Shown here piece by piece: positions 8,395 to 17,783 of a stretch of DNA of 64,000 nucleotides. The translations under genes were made by a program, and so were the position numbers. Source of the DNA: Novosphingobium sp. PhB57. GTDB taxonomy: Bacteria > Pseudomonadota > Alphaproteobacteria > Sphingomonadales > Sphingomonadaceae. Within the stretch, counting starts at the first letter, position 1; the number at the start of each line of letters is the position of its first letter. Location: the NCBI RefSeq assembly GCF_004342985.1, contig NZ_SMBO01000004.1:124001-188000 (forward strand). The letters are read 5' to 3'. Below the pieces are notes generated by a model, which had not been told where the DNA came from, made no database searches, and worked only from the letters and a program-made list of their open reading frames with translations.

Positions 8395-9291
8395 ATGATC
8401 GTTCGCCCCAAACCGGGCCTTTGGGATGTCGCTTTCGCTATCAGGGGATCGATCCTTCCCCGTATCGTCGGCAGGTTGGTGACGATCGCTGCCGTCAGCT
8501 GCCTGGCCGTCATGGCCGCCGGACAGCGGCCGGACCTGTTTTCCCGGATCGGCACCACGCCCTTCACGCTGATCGGTATCGCGCTTTCGATCTTCATGAG
8601 CTTTCGCAACAATGCCTGCTACGATCGCTGGTGGGAGGGGCGCAAGCTCTGGGGCTCGCTCGTGATCGCCGGCCGCTCACTTGCGCGCCGCGTCGTCACT
8701 CTCGAACATGCCGATCAACGCAGGTTCCTGATCGGCATGTGCGGCTTTACGGCGGGCCTTGCAGCCCGGCTGCGCGGAAGCGGGGAAACGGAAGAAATCG
8801 CCAGGCGCTGCGGGAGCGGGCCATGGGACGATGCCGTCAATCCCAGTGACAGCCTGCTTCGCGAACTGGGCCGTCACGGCCTGGAACTGGCGAGGGACGG
8901 ACGAGTCGGCGCGATCCACCATTCGCTTATCGAGGAACAGCTTCACCTGCTGGCGCAAGTCCAGGCCGGCTGCGAGCGCATTGCCCTCACCCCTGTTCCC
9001 TTCAGCTATTCGCTGCTGCTGCACCGCACCGCATATATATTCTGCCTGGCGCTGCCCTTCGCGCTGGCCGGTTCGCTGGGTTGGTGGACACTCCTTCCGG
9101 TCCTGCTGGTCAGCTACACCTTCTTCGGACTGGATGCGCTGGGCGATCAGCTCGAGGATCCCTTCGGCCTCGAACCCAACGACCTCCCGCTCGACGCCAT
9201 GGTGCGCACCGTCGAGCGCGAGATGCTGTCGGCCCTGGGAATGACCGACCTGCCCGATCCGGTCTCCCCGGCGAACTACGTGCTGCGCTGA
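8395..9291 (+). CDS. Bestrophin-like (UPF0187/RFP-TM) membrane channel
   Basis: 298 residues. The family pattern is clear: an N-terminal basic segment, a first membrane helix (about 25-45), then SIFMSFRNNACYDRWWEGRK split by the conserved FRNN-A-YDRWWE signature, and a C-terminal DALGDQLEDPFG motif. The bacterial family forms pentameric ion channels in the inner membrane. Two hydrophobic helices near residues 208-245 precede the C-terminal motif. The gene stands alone between the DUF6683-like gene and a convergent aldo-keto reductase, and is closed by a strong hairpin. The ion transported is not known. Confidence 0.9.
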   Translation: MIVRPKPGLWDVAFAIRGSILPRIVGRLVTIAAVSCLAVMAAGQRPDLFSRIGTTPFTLIGIALSIFMSFRNNACYDRWWEGRKLWGSLVIAGRSLARRVVTLEHADQRRFLIGMCGFTAGLAARLRGSGETEEIARRCGSGPWDDAVNPSDSLLRELGRHGLELARDGRVGAIHHSLIEEQLHLLAQVQAGCERIALTPVPFSYSLLLHRTAYIFCLALPFALAGSLGWWTLLPVLLVSYTFFGLDALGDQLEDPFGLEPNDLPLDAMVRTVEREMLSALGMTDLPDPVSPANYVLR

Positions 9292-9336
9292 TTGCCGGGC
9301 AGGGTTGCACCGTTTTCAGCCCGATCTTCGCGCGAA

Positions 9337-9365
9337 GGCAGGCCGGCGATCGTTGCCGGCCTGCC
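9337..9365. terminator. Strong bidirectional hairpin between convergent genes
   Basis: Perfect 11-bp stem (GGCAGGCCGGC / GCCGGCCTGCC) with a 7-nt loop in the 98-bp gap between the bestrophin-like gene and the convergent aldo-keto reductase. A short CTGCTTT follows on the plus strand. It is well placed to end transcription from both sides. Confidence 0.65.
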
Positions 9366-9389
9366 CTGCTTTCCGGTTCGCGCGATCGG

Positions 9390-10382
9390 TCAGAGCTTGA
9401 CGCGTGCCATCCCTGCTTCGTTGTAGCGCGGGCCGGCCGTTCGGCCGCTGGGTGCCGCAGCCTCGATCACGGCCAGATCCTCGGCAGTGAGCGTCACGTC
9501 GGGGGCTCCGGCGCTGTCGCGCAGAGTTTCGCTGCGCTTGAACCCCGGGATCGGGACGATATCGTCCCCTTGCGCCAGCAACCACGCCAGCGCGATCTGC
9601 GCATTGGAGACACCGTGCCGCTGGGCCACCGAGCGGACCGCATCGACGATCGCAAGGTTCTTCGGCATGTTCTCGGGCGAGTAGCGCGGATCGTTGCGCC
9701 GCCAATCGCCCGCCGGAAGATCGTCCAGGCTGCGAATGCCGCCGGCCAGGAAACCCCGCCCCAGCGGGCTGTAAGGCACGAAGCCGACGCCGTTCTCACG
9801 GCAGGCATCGAGGATCTCCCCTTCCACGTCGCGCTCCCAGATCGAATATTCGCTCTGCAGCGCTGCAATCGGATGCACCCTGGCGGCCCGGCGCACCGTA
9901 TCGGCGGCCGCTTCGGACAGCCCGATGTGGCGCACCTTCCCCTCCTTCACCAGTTCGGCCATGCCGCCGATGGTCTCCTCGATGGGGACGTTCGGATCGA
10001 CGCGGTGCTGGTAGAACAAGTCGATGGTGTCGATGCCCAGGCGCTTCAGCGATCCCTCGCAGGCGCGCCGCGCGTTTTCGGGGCCGCCATCGACGTGGGT
10101 CGGCGTGTCGCCATCCCAGCGCATGGCGAACTTGGTGGCGATGACCAGCCCTTCGCGCCTGCCCTTGATGGCAGCGCCGACCAGTTCCTCGTTGCGGAAC
10201 GGCCCATACATCTCGGCCGTGTCGAAGAACGTGATGCCAAGGTCGATCGCCTCGTGGATGGTGCGGGTCGAAACCGCGTCATCGGCGAGGCCATAGTTGA
10301 TGTTGCCTTCGCGGATCATCGGCATGCAGCCGACGCCGATCGCGGATACCTTCAGGCCTTGGCCAAGAGTGCGGTACTTCAT
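9390..10382 (-). CDS. Aldo/keto reductase
   Basis: 330 residues, a TIM-barrel NADPH-dependent reductase of the YajO/Tas/AKR11-13 type. The catalytic tetrad is visible: Asp54 and Tyr59 (FFDTAEMYG), Lys84 (VIATKF) and His126 (FYQHRVDP). The cofactor-binding motif near the C-terminus is [16 protein letters not shown]. The gene follows the SDR gene by 29 bp on the same strand, forming a two-gene oxidoreductase operon divergent from an AraC regulator. This arrangement usually deals with reactive carbonyls or xenobiotic aldehydes. The substrate is unknown. Confidence 0.93.
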   Translation of the reverse strand: MKYRTLGQGLKVSAIGVGCMPMIREGNINYGLADDAVSTRTIHEAIDLGITFFDTAEMYGPFRNEELVGAAIKGRREGLVIATKFAMRWDGDTPTHVDGGPENARRACEGSLKRLGIDTIDLFYQHRVDPNVPIEETIGGMAELVKEGKVRHIGLSEAAADTVRRAARVHPIAALQSEYSIWERDVEGEILDACRENGVGFVPYSPLGRGFLAGGIRSLDDLPAGDWRRNDPRYSPENMPKNLAIVDAVRSVAQRHGVSNAQIALAWLLAQGDDIVPIPGFKRSETLRDSAGAPDVTLTAEDLAVIEAAAPSGRTAGPRYNEAGMARVKL

Positions 10383-10411
10383 GTTGTCGTCTCCTCTGTT
10401 CGGGCCCGGCG

Positions 10412-11380
10412 TCAGAAACGCTCGCCGACCATCTCTTCGCTTTTCGCCCAGAGCGCCTTCGCGTTGTCCGGATCGAGCGCATAAGGCTGCACGCCGCCGC
10501 GCAGGCCTTCGCTCTCCTGGACTTCCGCGACCCGGCAGTCCTCGCAGTAGCGCCCGCCGATCTGCGATGGTTCGGCCACCACCGCAGACCAGAGCGTGGT
10601 GGCCGCGCCTTGCGGTATCGACTTGTAGACCAGCGCAGAGGCGCCCGCCGCTTCCAGGCTCGCGCCGATCGAGGCGACGAGCGCCTCCTTTTCGTCCTGC
10701 GTCATGTGGCGGGACAGTTCCGTATCCCAGATCACACCCGGATGGACGGCCACGGCGCGTATGCCCCTGTCGCGATGCCGCCTGTCGAACTCCACGGCGA
10801 AGAGGACGTTCGCCGTCTTCGAGCGTCCGTAGCCGAGCCAGGGATCGTAATCGCCGCGCTCGAAGTTCGGGTCCTCCAGGTCGACGTTGCCATAGCGGTG
10901 CCCGGCCGAGGACAGGTTCACCAGCCTGCCCCCCTCGCGCAGCAAGGGAGCAATGCGGTTCACCAGCACGAAATGGCCCAGGTGATTGGTGCCGAACTGG
11001 GTTTCGAACCCATCCGCGGTCTGCCCGAAAGGCGGTGCCATCACGCCCGCGTTGGCGATGACGATGTCGAACGGCTGTCCCGCTTCATTCAGGCCGTCCG
11101 CACAGGCGCGCACGCTCGCAAGGGATGCCAGGTCCAGTTCGACCAGGCTGAAGCTGCCGCCGCCGGTCTCGGCTGCCGCACGCACCTGCTGGGTCGCCCG
11201 CTCGGCCTTGGCCAGATCGCGCACCGCGCCGACCACTTCGGCACCGTGGGCCACCAGCGCGCGGCAGGTCTCTATGCCGATGCCGGCAGAAGCGCCCGTC
11301 ACGAGCACGCGCTTGCCGCGAAGGTCGATCCCGCCAAGCACCTCGTCGGCGGTCGAAGTCTCTCCGAAAGGATGGGTCAT
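10412..11380 (-). CDS. SDR-family oxidoreductase, retinol dehydrogenase-like
   Basis: 322 residues, a classical short-chain dehydrogenase with the long C-terminal part of the retinol/WW-domain oxidoreductase-like group. The cofactor motif is TGASAGIG (about 28-35), the structural motif NAGV (about 110-113), the catalytic serine lies in NLSSAG (157/158), and Tyr184 and Lys188 are in YGRSK. It is the first gene of an operon with the aldo-keto reductase and is divergent from an AraC-type regulator, which probably controls both. The substrate is not readable from sequence. Confidence 0.92.
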   Translation of the reverse strand: MTHPFGETSTADEVLGGIDLRGKRVLVTGASAGIGIETCRALVAHGAEVVGAVRDLAKAERATQQVRAAAETGGGSFSLVELDLASLASVRACADGLNEAGQPFDIVIANAGVMAPPFGQTADGFETQFGTNHLGHFVLVNRIAPLLREGGRLVNLSSAGHRYGNVDLEDPNFERGDYDPWLGYGRSKTANVLFAVEFDRRHRDRGIRAVAVHPGVIWDTELSRHMTQDEKEALVASIGASLEAAGASALVYKSIPQGAATTLWSAVVAEPSQIGGRYCEDCRVAEVQESEGLRGGVQPYALDPDNAKALWAKSEEMVGERF

Positions 11381-11530
11381 GATTGTCTCCGGTTCGTGGC
11401 GCTCACCACTTGAGACGGTGAGGCCAGGAGGCGGATATAGGGCGCGGCCCCTTGCCCAGGGTGCCCGATCGTCTCAACGCCTTGCCCAATCCTATCAGCG
11501 CGGTTGCATCACCCCGCAGGCAGCCCGATA

Positions 11531-12460
11531 ATGACGTTCATGCAGGACACGCTCAATCGCATGTGCCGGCGCGTGGAGCGCCATATTCCCGGGCCCTCCC
11601 GCGATATGCCCGCAGACATGCCGGTGCCGCGCCTTCGCGTTCACATGGCATGCGAAGCCGGGGGAACGATCAGCAGCCGGTATGAACCGATGATCTGCCT
11701 GGTCCTGCGCGGCGCCAAGCAAGTGACCATCGGCAATCGCGTGCTGCGCTACGATGCCGCAACCTGCTTCGTGACCTCGGTTGAGGTCGCCGCCGTCGGT
11801 TGCGTGACCGAGGCATCGCGCGAGCGCCCCTATATCGTCACGACCCTGGCGCTCAACCGCGAAGTCCTGGCCGAGCTGCTTGCCGAACTGCCGCGTTCGT
11901 CCGGGCCGTCGGAACCGGCAGGTCCGCTGGCGGGCTTCGGCGTGGCACCCGTGACCCGCGAAATCCTGGATGCCTGGGAGCAGCTTCTGGCCCTTCTCGA
12001 CAGTCCGGCCGACATCCCGATCCTCGGTCCGGCCCGCGAACGCGAGGTGCTCTACCGCCTGCTCCAGAGCGGCCATGGCGGAATGCTGCGCCAGATCGGG
12101 CGCGAGGACAGCCGCCTCTCGCGCACGCGCCGCGCAATCGAATGCATTCGTCGCAATTTCGACCAGCCGCTGCGCACCGAAGCGCTCGCCGAAATTGCCG
12201 GGATGAGCGTTCCTTCGTTTCATCGGCACTTCAAGGCCGCCACGGGCATGAGTCCGTTGCAATACCAGAAGAGCTTGCGCCTCCAGACCGCCCGGCGCCT
12301 GCTCACGGCCAGCCCGGACGCCGCGCGCGCAGCATTCGCCGTCGGCTACGAGAGCGCCTCGCAGTTCAGCCGCGAATATGCCCGCCAGTTCGGGTCGCCG
12401 CCGACGCGGGACGCCGCCCGGATGCGCGAGGCGACCTCCGAGCGGTTCGACCTGACGTGA
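11531..12460 (+). CDS. AraC-family transcriptional regulator
   Basis: 309 residues from the ATG at 11531; an in-frame ATG at 11504 is less likely because it has no ribosome site. The N-terminal AraC_N cupin-like domain (about 20-180) contains YEPMICLVLRGAKQV. The C-terminal double helix-turn-helix (about 205-305) contains LAEIAGMSVPSFHRHFKAA and AFAVGYESASQFSREYARQF. It is divergent from the SDR/aldo-keto reductase operon across a 150-bp gap and is its probable activator. The family often responds to small aldehydes or aromatics. Confidence 0.92.
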   Translation: MTFMQDTLNRMCRRVERHIPGPSRDMPADMPVPRLRVHMACEAGGTISSRYEPMICLVLRGAKQVTIGNRVLRYDAATCFVTSVEVAAVGCVTEASRERPYIVTTLALNREVLAELLAELPRSSGPSEPAGPLAGFGVAPVTREILDAWEQLLALLDSPADIPILGPAREREVLYRLLQSGHGGMLRQIGREDSRLSRTRRAIECIRRNFDQPLRTEALAEIAGMSVPSFHRHFKAATGMSPLQYQKSLRLQTARRLLTASPDAARAAFAVGYESASQFSREYARQFGSPPTRDAARMREATSERFDLT

Positions 12461-12532
12461 TTTCCAGCCTCGGCGTGACGGCAAGCCCTGCCGCTCTCCG
12501 ATCGGTTGCCTGCTCGCTCGCCGCGCTTTCGT

Positions 12533-13093
12533 TCAGCGGAGATCCTGCGTGAGCTGCCAGCAGCCGTTCTGCCATGCGAACAGATAACCGGCCGGCTTGC
12601 CAATGTGCCGCTCGACCGTCCAACCGTCACCCTCTTCATCGTCCCGCAGGATCGCAGGCTGATAGGTGAACCTGTAACTGCCGTCGGGCAGGTCCTCGAA
12701 TTTCACATCCAGCGCGGTGTAGGGCTGGCTCGGATCGGCTTCCCAGCGCTTGACGGATGCCGTGTCGGCGAATTGCCAGTCGACATGCGAAACGTTGAAG
12801 ATCCGGTAATTGCTGGCGGGAAGGTTGGTACCGGACGCCTTGGCGGGCTGGCGAAACGCGCGCTGTTCGACGGACGGCGCAGTGTATTTCGCGCGTACCG
12901 CCGGCGAGGCGATGAAAGCGTCGAGGAACTGAACGAATTCCTTTTGCGAGCAACCGCTTTTCGCCTGGGCCATCGCCTCGGCCATGTCCGTCTGGGTCTC
13001 GGCGAAAGAGGCCTGGGCCGTACCCAGAAGCGCGAGGGTCGCCGCGGCGCACGTCAAAACGGAATATCGCCCGAGGCCGAAAGGTCTAGTCAC
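12533..13093 (-). CDS. Small exported protein of unknown function
   Basis: 186 residues with a signal peptide (about residues 1-31, cleavage after SFA). The mature part starts with a short helical segment (ETQTDMAEAMAQAKSGCSQ) followed by a beta-rich region rich in aromatic residues (FNVSHVDWQFAD, DGSYRFTYQPAIL, WQNGCWQLTQDLR). The two cysteines (about 48 and 178) could form a disulfide. The C-terminal pattern resembles small periplasmic lipoprotein-like or SnoaL-like folds, but I do not recognise the family. It is transcribed alone, convergent with the AraC gene. Confidence 0.7.
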   Translation of the reverse strand: MTRPFGLGRYSVLTCAAATLALLGTAQASFAETQTDMAEAMAQAKSGCSQKEFVQFLDAFIASPAVRAKYTAPSVEQRAFRQPAKASGTNLPASNYRIFNVSHVDWQFADTASVKRWEADPSQPYTALDVKFEDLPDGSYRFTYQPAILRDDEEGDGWTVERHIGKPAGYLFAWQNGCWQLTQDLR

Positions 13094-13294
13094 GGTAAAA
13101 CTCCCTATTCATGAGAAAAAACCCGGCACACTTGCAGCGGGGCCAATTGCTGGAATTCGATGCCGAGCGCGATACTCCCGCGTCAGGACAGGTCCAGGTT
13201 TTTGGCAAGAAGCAGATGAGACGAAGCGTGGCGTGGCGCCGTTCAGTCGCGTGAGGTGGTCCGGTCTTTCAGGCAGTCGATCGCCGGTCGGCTA

Positions 13295-14572
13295 TTATGG
13301 CGCCACAGTTCCGACCGGCTGCTCCAACGAAATGGGCGGGTTGGAAAACCAGGCGGGGCCGTTGGTCGTCATGTGGAAGCAGTCTTCGAGCCTCACGCCG
13401 AACTTGCCGGGCAAATAGAGCCCCGGCTCGTTCGAAAAACACATGCCCGGGGCCAGCGCCGTCGTTTCGTTGTGAACCAGGTTGACCGGCTCATGGCCAT
13501 CGAGGCCGATGCCGTGGCCGGTGCGATGCGAGAGGCCGGGCAGCCGATAGCGGGGACCGAAGCCGCGCTTCTCGTAGAAAGCGCGAACGGCATCGTCGAC
13601 ACGGCCCGCAGGCAGCCCCACTTGCGCGGCATCGAAAGCAATCCGCTGGCCTTCGTGGACGGTATCCCATATCGCGCGGACCTCGGAAGGCGCCTTCCCG
13701 AGAACGAAAGTGCGCGAGACGTCCGACTGGTACCCTTCGACGGTACAACCGCAGTCCATCAGGATCACCTCGCCCTCCCGCACGGTCTGCGGTTTATGCG
13801 ACCCGTGCGGATAGGCGGAGGCCTCGCCCAGCAGGACCAGCGAAAATTCCGGCGTGCCGCCCAGCTTCACCGTCGCCGCGTCCATCAGTCCGCCGATCTC
13901 GTGCGGGGTCATGCCCGCCCTTATGCGGGGCCAGACCCAGCGATAGGCCGCGATCGTCACTTCGGTCGCCTTCGTCATCAACGCGATCTCGGCGGGCGTC
14001 TTGATCATGCGGCAGCCGCGCACGACCGGGTTCGCGGAAACGATCCTGGTTCCCGGCGCGCGTCTGGAGAGACCGTCGCTGGCAAAGAAGCGGACCGTTT
14101 CCTCGACGGCCACCGTGCCGCTGGAAAGACCGCGCTCCTTCAGCGTAGCGGCGATGAGCGCAATCGGATCCTCGTCTTCCTGCCAGACGCGGACGTCCGC
14201 CGGGATCGCCAGGGTCTCGCGCACCGAGGGTTCCTCGAAGAACGGAGTGACGATCACCGGATCGCCCTTCTGGAAAAGCAGCGCTGCCGTCAGGCGTTCG
14301 CTGCGCCACCATTCGATGCCGGTGAAATAGGCCAGGCTCGCGCCAGGTTCGATCAGGATGGCATCGATCTCATGCTCCCGCATCAGCCTTCGGGCGCGTT
14401 CGAGGCGCCCTTCGCGTTCGGAGCGCGAGATGGGAACCGCATCGGAGGTGATCTTGCGCAGATCGCTGGTGTCGATGTCGGCCAGCAGCGGGCCGGGCAG
14501 CAGCATGGAGATCGCCAGCGCGCCTCCACCAAGGATCAGGCCGCGGCGATCGGATCGAAGAGAAGTGCTCAT
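13295..14572 (-). CDS. Exported M24-family metallopeptidase (Xaa-Pro aminopeptidase-like)
   Basis: 425 residues. The N-terminus has a twin-arginine-like signal (SDRRGLILGGGALAISMLL), so the mature protein is probably periplasmic. The creatinase/prolidase N-terminal domain covers about 55-185. The pita-bread catalytic domain covers about 195-415 and has all five dinuclear-metal ligands: two Asp in DCGCTVEGYQSDVSRT, His in RTGHGIG, Glu in SNEPG and Glu in VRLEDC. The gene ends a leftward run TonB receptor, P450, SDR, SDR, M24, separated from the SDR by 52 bp. An exported M24 hydrolase in such a catabolic run suggests that it cleaves an amide-like bond of the imported substrate, which is inference. 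Confidence 0.88.
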   Translation of the reverse strand: MSTSLRSDRRGLILGGGALAISMLLPGPLLADIDTSDLRKITSDAVPISRSEREGRLERARRLMREHEIDAILIEPGASLAYFTGIEWWRSERLTAALLFQKGDPVIVTPFFEEPSVRETLAIPADVRVWQEDEDPIALIAATLKERGLSSGTVAVEETVRFFASDGLSRRAPGTRIVSANPVVRGCRMIKTPAEIALMTKATEVTIAAYRWVWPRIRAGMTPHEIGGLMDAATVKLGGTPEFSLVLLGEASAYPHGSHKPQTVREGEVILMDCGCTVEGYQSDVSRTFVLGKAPSEVRAIWDTVHEGQRIAFDAAQVGLPAGRVDDAVRAFYEKRGFGPRYRLPGLSHRTGHGIGLDGHEPVNLVHNETTALAPGMCFSNEPGLYLPGKFGVRLEDCFHMTTNGPAWFSNPPISLEQPVGTVAP

Positions 14573-14624
14573 GCGAAATCATGGCACAGGATTGATCGCC
14601 GTCAAGCCGGCAGTGCCGTGCGGT

Positions 14625-15479
14625 TCAGGTGCCGGGCGATGGACCGTCCTGCCCTCGGTCATGTGCCTTGAGCAGGGCGTCGAAGGTCTCTTCCAGCTGG
14701 GCACGATAAGCGCCATGAGTCACGATGTAGCGCTCGTTCGCCAGCAGATCGGGGAGTATATTGCGCGCGGCATGTTCGGCCGTTGCCACATGGTCCGCCG
14801 AGGTCATGCCCCTGCTCTTCATCATCGCGTCGATATCGTCTCGCCTGATCGCCATCTCGCCCATCTCCCGGGGCCGCGCCAGGGCGCTGCTTTCCAGATG
14901 CCGGGTCGCCATGCCCGCGGGGAACGCTATCGAAACGCCGATGCCCTCCTCGGCCAGTTCCATCCGCAAGGTCTCGGCATAGCCGGTCACCGCGTATTTG
15001 GAGGCGGTGTAGGCTCCCATGCGGATGCCGGGCGTCAACGCCGCCGACGAAGACGTGACGAGAATACGCTTCGGGCCCTTCGACCGGCGGATGAGGGGCA
15101 GGAAGGACTGGACCGTATGGATGGTGCCCATGACGTTGACGTCGAGCACCCAGCGCCATTCCTGCTCCGTCAGCCGCTCCAGCGGGCCGAAATGCTGCAC
15201 GCCCACGTTCGCGCACAGGATCGAGCAGTCCCCGAAGCGATCCGCCACGGTAGCGGCCGCAGCCTGTACGGCGCCCGCATCGGCGACATCGACACGCAGG
15301 CCCATCGCCTCCCCGCCTTGGGCGCCAACGCGGTCCGCCACCTGCTGCGCGGCGCTACCGTCGATATCGAGAGCCGCGATCTTCATGCCCGCTTCGCGAA
15401 ACCGGTCCACCAGCGCCGCGCCGAACCCGGAACCCGCCCCTGTCACTACAGCCGTGCAGCCCTTCAGTTCGTCGGTCAT
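14625..15479 (-). CDS. SDR-family oxidoreductase
   Basis: 284 residues starting at MTDELKGCTAVVTGAGSG, chosen because GGAAAGAGGGCA lies directly upstream; the reading frame stays open further upstream, but that part is only the shadow of the next SDR gene. The cofactor motif is TGAGSGFG, the NAG-equivalent is ANVG, the catalytic serine lies in VTSSSAALTP and the catalytic pair in YTASKYA. The C-terminal part is longer than in minimal SDRs. It is one of two SDRs behind the P450 gene, and the pair would oxidise the alcohol formed by P450 hydroxylation. The substrate is unknown. Confidence 0.9.
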   Translation of the reverse strand: MTDELKGCTAVVTGAGSGFGAALVDRFREAGMKIAALDIDGSAAQQVADRVGAQGGEAMGLRVDVADAGAVQAAAATVADRFGDCSILCANVGVQHFGPLERLTEQEWRWVLDVNVMGTIHTVQSFLPLIRRSKGPKRILVTSSSAALTPGIRMGAYTASKYAVTGYAETLRMELAEEGIGVSIAFPAGMATRHLESSALARPREMGEMAIRRDDIDAMMKSRGMTSADHVATAEHAARNILPDLLANERYIVTHGAYRAQLEETFDALLKAHDRGQDGPSPGT

Positions 15480-15586
15480 TGCCCTCTTTCCTGAGATGAA
15501 TCGATCCGGGCCGAAGCGCGCGGCGGCTTTCGGCGGAATTATGGTCGTGCGGGTCGCCGCAAGGTCGCCTGCCGGCCTGCCGAGGG

Positions 15587-16348
15587 CTACATCCACGTCC
15601 CGCCGTTCACGTTGATTTCCTGGCCCGTGATGTAGCTTGCCTTGTCGGAACACAGGAATTCGCAGGCGTTCGCGATATCCTCGGGCGTGCCTGGGCGGGC
15701 AATCGGGATGGCCTGGGCGATCACCTCCAGCGGAGGCACTTCTCCCGAGTTCACTCCGGCGCGGGCCAGCGGCGTATCGACCAGCGACGGGGGGATCGTG
15801 TTGACCGTGATGCCGTGAACGGCGAGTTCGCGCGCCAGCGAACGGGTGAGCCCGATCACCCCGCCTTTCGAGGCCGCGTAATGCGCACGGTCCTGCGCGC
15901 CCGACTGCGCCGCCTGCGAGGAGATCGTCACGATCCTGCCCCACTTGCGCGCCACCATGTCCGGCGCGGCAAGCTGGACCGTGTGGAACACGCCGTTGAG
16001 GTTCACATCGATCATCCGCTGCCAGGTCTCGACCGACATCGTGAGGAAATCTGCCGAGGCGGAAATGCCCGCGTTGGCGATGACGATGCTGATCGGGCCG
16101 AGGCTGCGTCTCACCGCATCGTAAGCGGCGGCCATATCGTTCCGATTGCCCACGTCCGCGCGAAGCGGCAGCACGTTCGCCCCCTCGGCCCGAAGCGCGC
16201 CCGCTTCGCGCTCCAACGCCTCTTCCTGCCGGTCGAGCATCGCCACGGGATGGCCGTTCCTTGCGAAGAGCCGGCAGATGCCCAGCCCCATTCCCGATGC
16301 GCCGCCGGTAACGACGACGACGCGATCTTTGTTCGTTTCCCTGGTCAT
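15587..16348 (-). CDS. SDR-family oxidoreductase, FabG-like
   Basis: 253 residues, classical SDR. It has TGGASGMG (about 15-22), NAGI, the catalytic serine in TISSQAAQSG, Tyr and Lys in HYAASKGG, and the FabG-like end SDKASYITGQEINVNGG. It lies 13 bp behind the P450 gene and 107 bp ahead of the second SDR, so it belongs to the same leftward catabolic operon. The likely job is dehydrogenation of a hydroxylated terpenoid-, steroid- or alkyl-type intermediate. Confidence 0.92.
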   Translation of the reverse strand: MTRETNKDRVVVVTGGASGMGLGICRLFARNGHPVAMLDRQEEALEREAGALRAEGANVLPLRADVGNRNDMAAAYDAVRRSLGPISIVIANAGISASADFLTMSVETWQRMIDVNLNGVFHTVQLAAPDMVARKWGRIVTISSQAAQSGAQDRAHYAASKGGVIGLTRSLARELAVHGITVNTIPPSLVDTPLARAGVNSGEVPPLEVIAQAIPIARPGTPEDIANACEFLCSDKASYITGQEINVNGGTWM

Positions 16349-16361
16349 GATCCTATCCCGT

Positions 16362-17633
16362 TCAGGCCGGAGTGAGCTTGAGGTTCAGCGAGGCCAGACC
16401 GCGAATGATGAAGCTGGGTTCGTATTCCAGCTTGCGCGCGCCTCTTGGCCCGTGGATCGTTTCGTCGAGGTCGATGTCGCTGGTGCGGGACAGGAATTCC
16501 TCGAAAATCGCGCGGACTTCCACCCGCGCCAGCGGCGCACCGGCGCAGACGTGCGCGCCGCGCCCGAAAGCGAGGTGTTCCTTGATGCGCGGGCGGCCGA
16601 GGATGAGTTTCCCGGGATCCTCCCAGCGCCGGGGATCGCGGTTCGCGGCGGCAAGGGCGATGAAGACCTTTTCTCCCGGACGCACATCGAAGCCGGCGAT
16701 CTGCGCGGGCTTCTTCACCAGCCGCGCGGTCATCTTCGTGGATCCTTCGAGGCGCAGCACTTCCTCAAGGAAATCGGGAATGAGCGCCGGATCGGCGCGG
16801 AGCTGTTGCTGCAGCGCCGGCATGTCGACCAGATGGCGCATGGCATTTCCAAGCAGCTTGGCGCTGGTGTCCTGCCCGGCGCCGAACAGGAACGTCGCAA
16901 GCCGCACGATCTCCATCAGGTCGGGCTGCGATCCGTCCGGATAGGCGGCGGAGGAGAGTTCGCTGAGAACGTCCCCGCGCGGAGACTGGCGCCGGTCCGC
17001 CACGTACTGCGCGAAATACATGCCCATGAGGACCAGCGGCTGGTTCTGGGCCGCGAGATCGTCGGGATCGAGACTGCCCGGAGGCGGCCCGGCGTCGATG
17101 GCGTCCATGAACACCTGCCGGTCGTCGGCCGGAACGCCCAGCAGATCCGCGATCACGAGGGTCACGAAAGGCGTCGCGATGTCCTTGATGAGTTCGCAGC
17201 GCCCGGCCGCGACCGCATCCCCGACCAGCTGGCCCGCCAGCTCGGAAATGAACGCCTCGTTGCCCCGCAGCTTCGAAGGCGTGAACAGGCGGCTGAGGAT
17301 CGAGCGAGAGAACGTGTGCTGCTCGCCGTCGTAGGCCACCAGCAGGTCGCCGCCCACGAAGCCGCCGCGATGGGCCTCGATCAGGGGCGAGAGGTCGTCG
17401 CCCCCGGCCTCGAACGGCAAGGGCGCGGCAGGCCCCTGCGGCGCAATGACCGACGAATAGTCATCCGTGTTCTTAAGAACTTCCAGCGCCTCCTCGAACC
17501 CCGTGACCAGCACGATGTCGCGGCCGGGAAGGCGGTAGACAGGGCCCCGCTCGCGCGCCGCTTCGAAGTAGGCGTAGGGATCGAGGAGAATATCGTGGTC
17601 GGTGAAGTAATCACGTTCGGCGAGCTGAGTCAT
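16362..17633 (-). CDS. Cytochrome P450
   Basis: 423 residues, soluble bacterial P450. The haem-binding loop AFGRGAHVCAGAPLARVE places the thiolate ligand at Cys363. The I-helix oxygen-binding motif is FGAGQDTSAK, and the K-helix ExxR is present in EEVLRLEGS. There is no membrane anchor, as in other class I bacterial P450s, so it needs a ferredoxin and reductase; neither is encoded in the window. It is followed by two SDRs and the M24 hydrolase and preceded by a TonB receptor, consistent with uptake and oxidative breakdown of a hydrophobic compound. Confidence 0.95.
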   Translation of the reverse strand: MTQLAERDYFTDHDILLDPYAYFEAARERGPVYRLPGRDIVLVTGFEEALEVLKNTDDYSSVIAPQGPAAPLPFEAGGDDLSPLIEAHRGGFVGGDLLVAYDGEQHTFSRSILSRLFTPSKLRGNEAFISELAGQLVGDAVAAGRCELIKDIATPFVTLVIADLLGVPADDRQVFMDAIDAGPPPGSLDPDDLAAQNQPLVLMGMYFAQYVADRRQSPRGDVLSELSSAAYPDGSQPDLMEIVRLATFLFGAGQDTSAKLLGNAMRHLVDMPALQQQLRADPALIPDFLEEVLRLEGSTKMTARLVKKPAQIAGFDVRPGEKVFIALAAANRDPRRWEDPGKLILGRPRIKEHLAFGRGAHVCAGAPLARVEVRAIFEEFLSRTSDIDLDETIHGPRGARKLEYEPSFIIRGLASLNLKLTPA

Positions 17634-17730
17634 GGAAAACTCTCCCGTTGTTCAGGCGGACCCTTGCGTCCCGGCCGGGTGAACCGGACCCTGCGCGATG
17701 CAGCCGGAGGGCGGTTCGAAAGGAAAAAGA

Positions 17731-17775
17731 AGGGCGGCGCAGTCTGGAGGTAGAGTCATGAAAACGCGCCGCCCT
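17731..17775 (-). terminator. Rho-independent-type terminator after the TonB receptor
   Basis: On the minus strand a 10-bp stem (AGGGCGGCGC / GCGCCGCCCT) with a 25-nt loop is followed by TCTTTTTCC, 9 bp after the receptor stop. The U-run favours a real terminator. It would partly separate the receptor from the P450 genes or only attenuate read-through. Confidence 0.6.
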
Positions 17776-17783
17776 CCACCGGA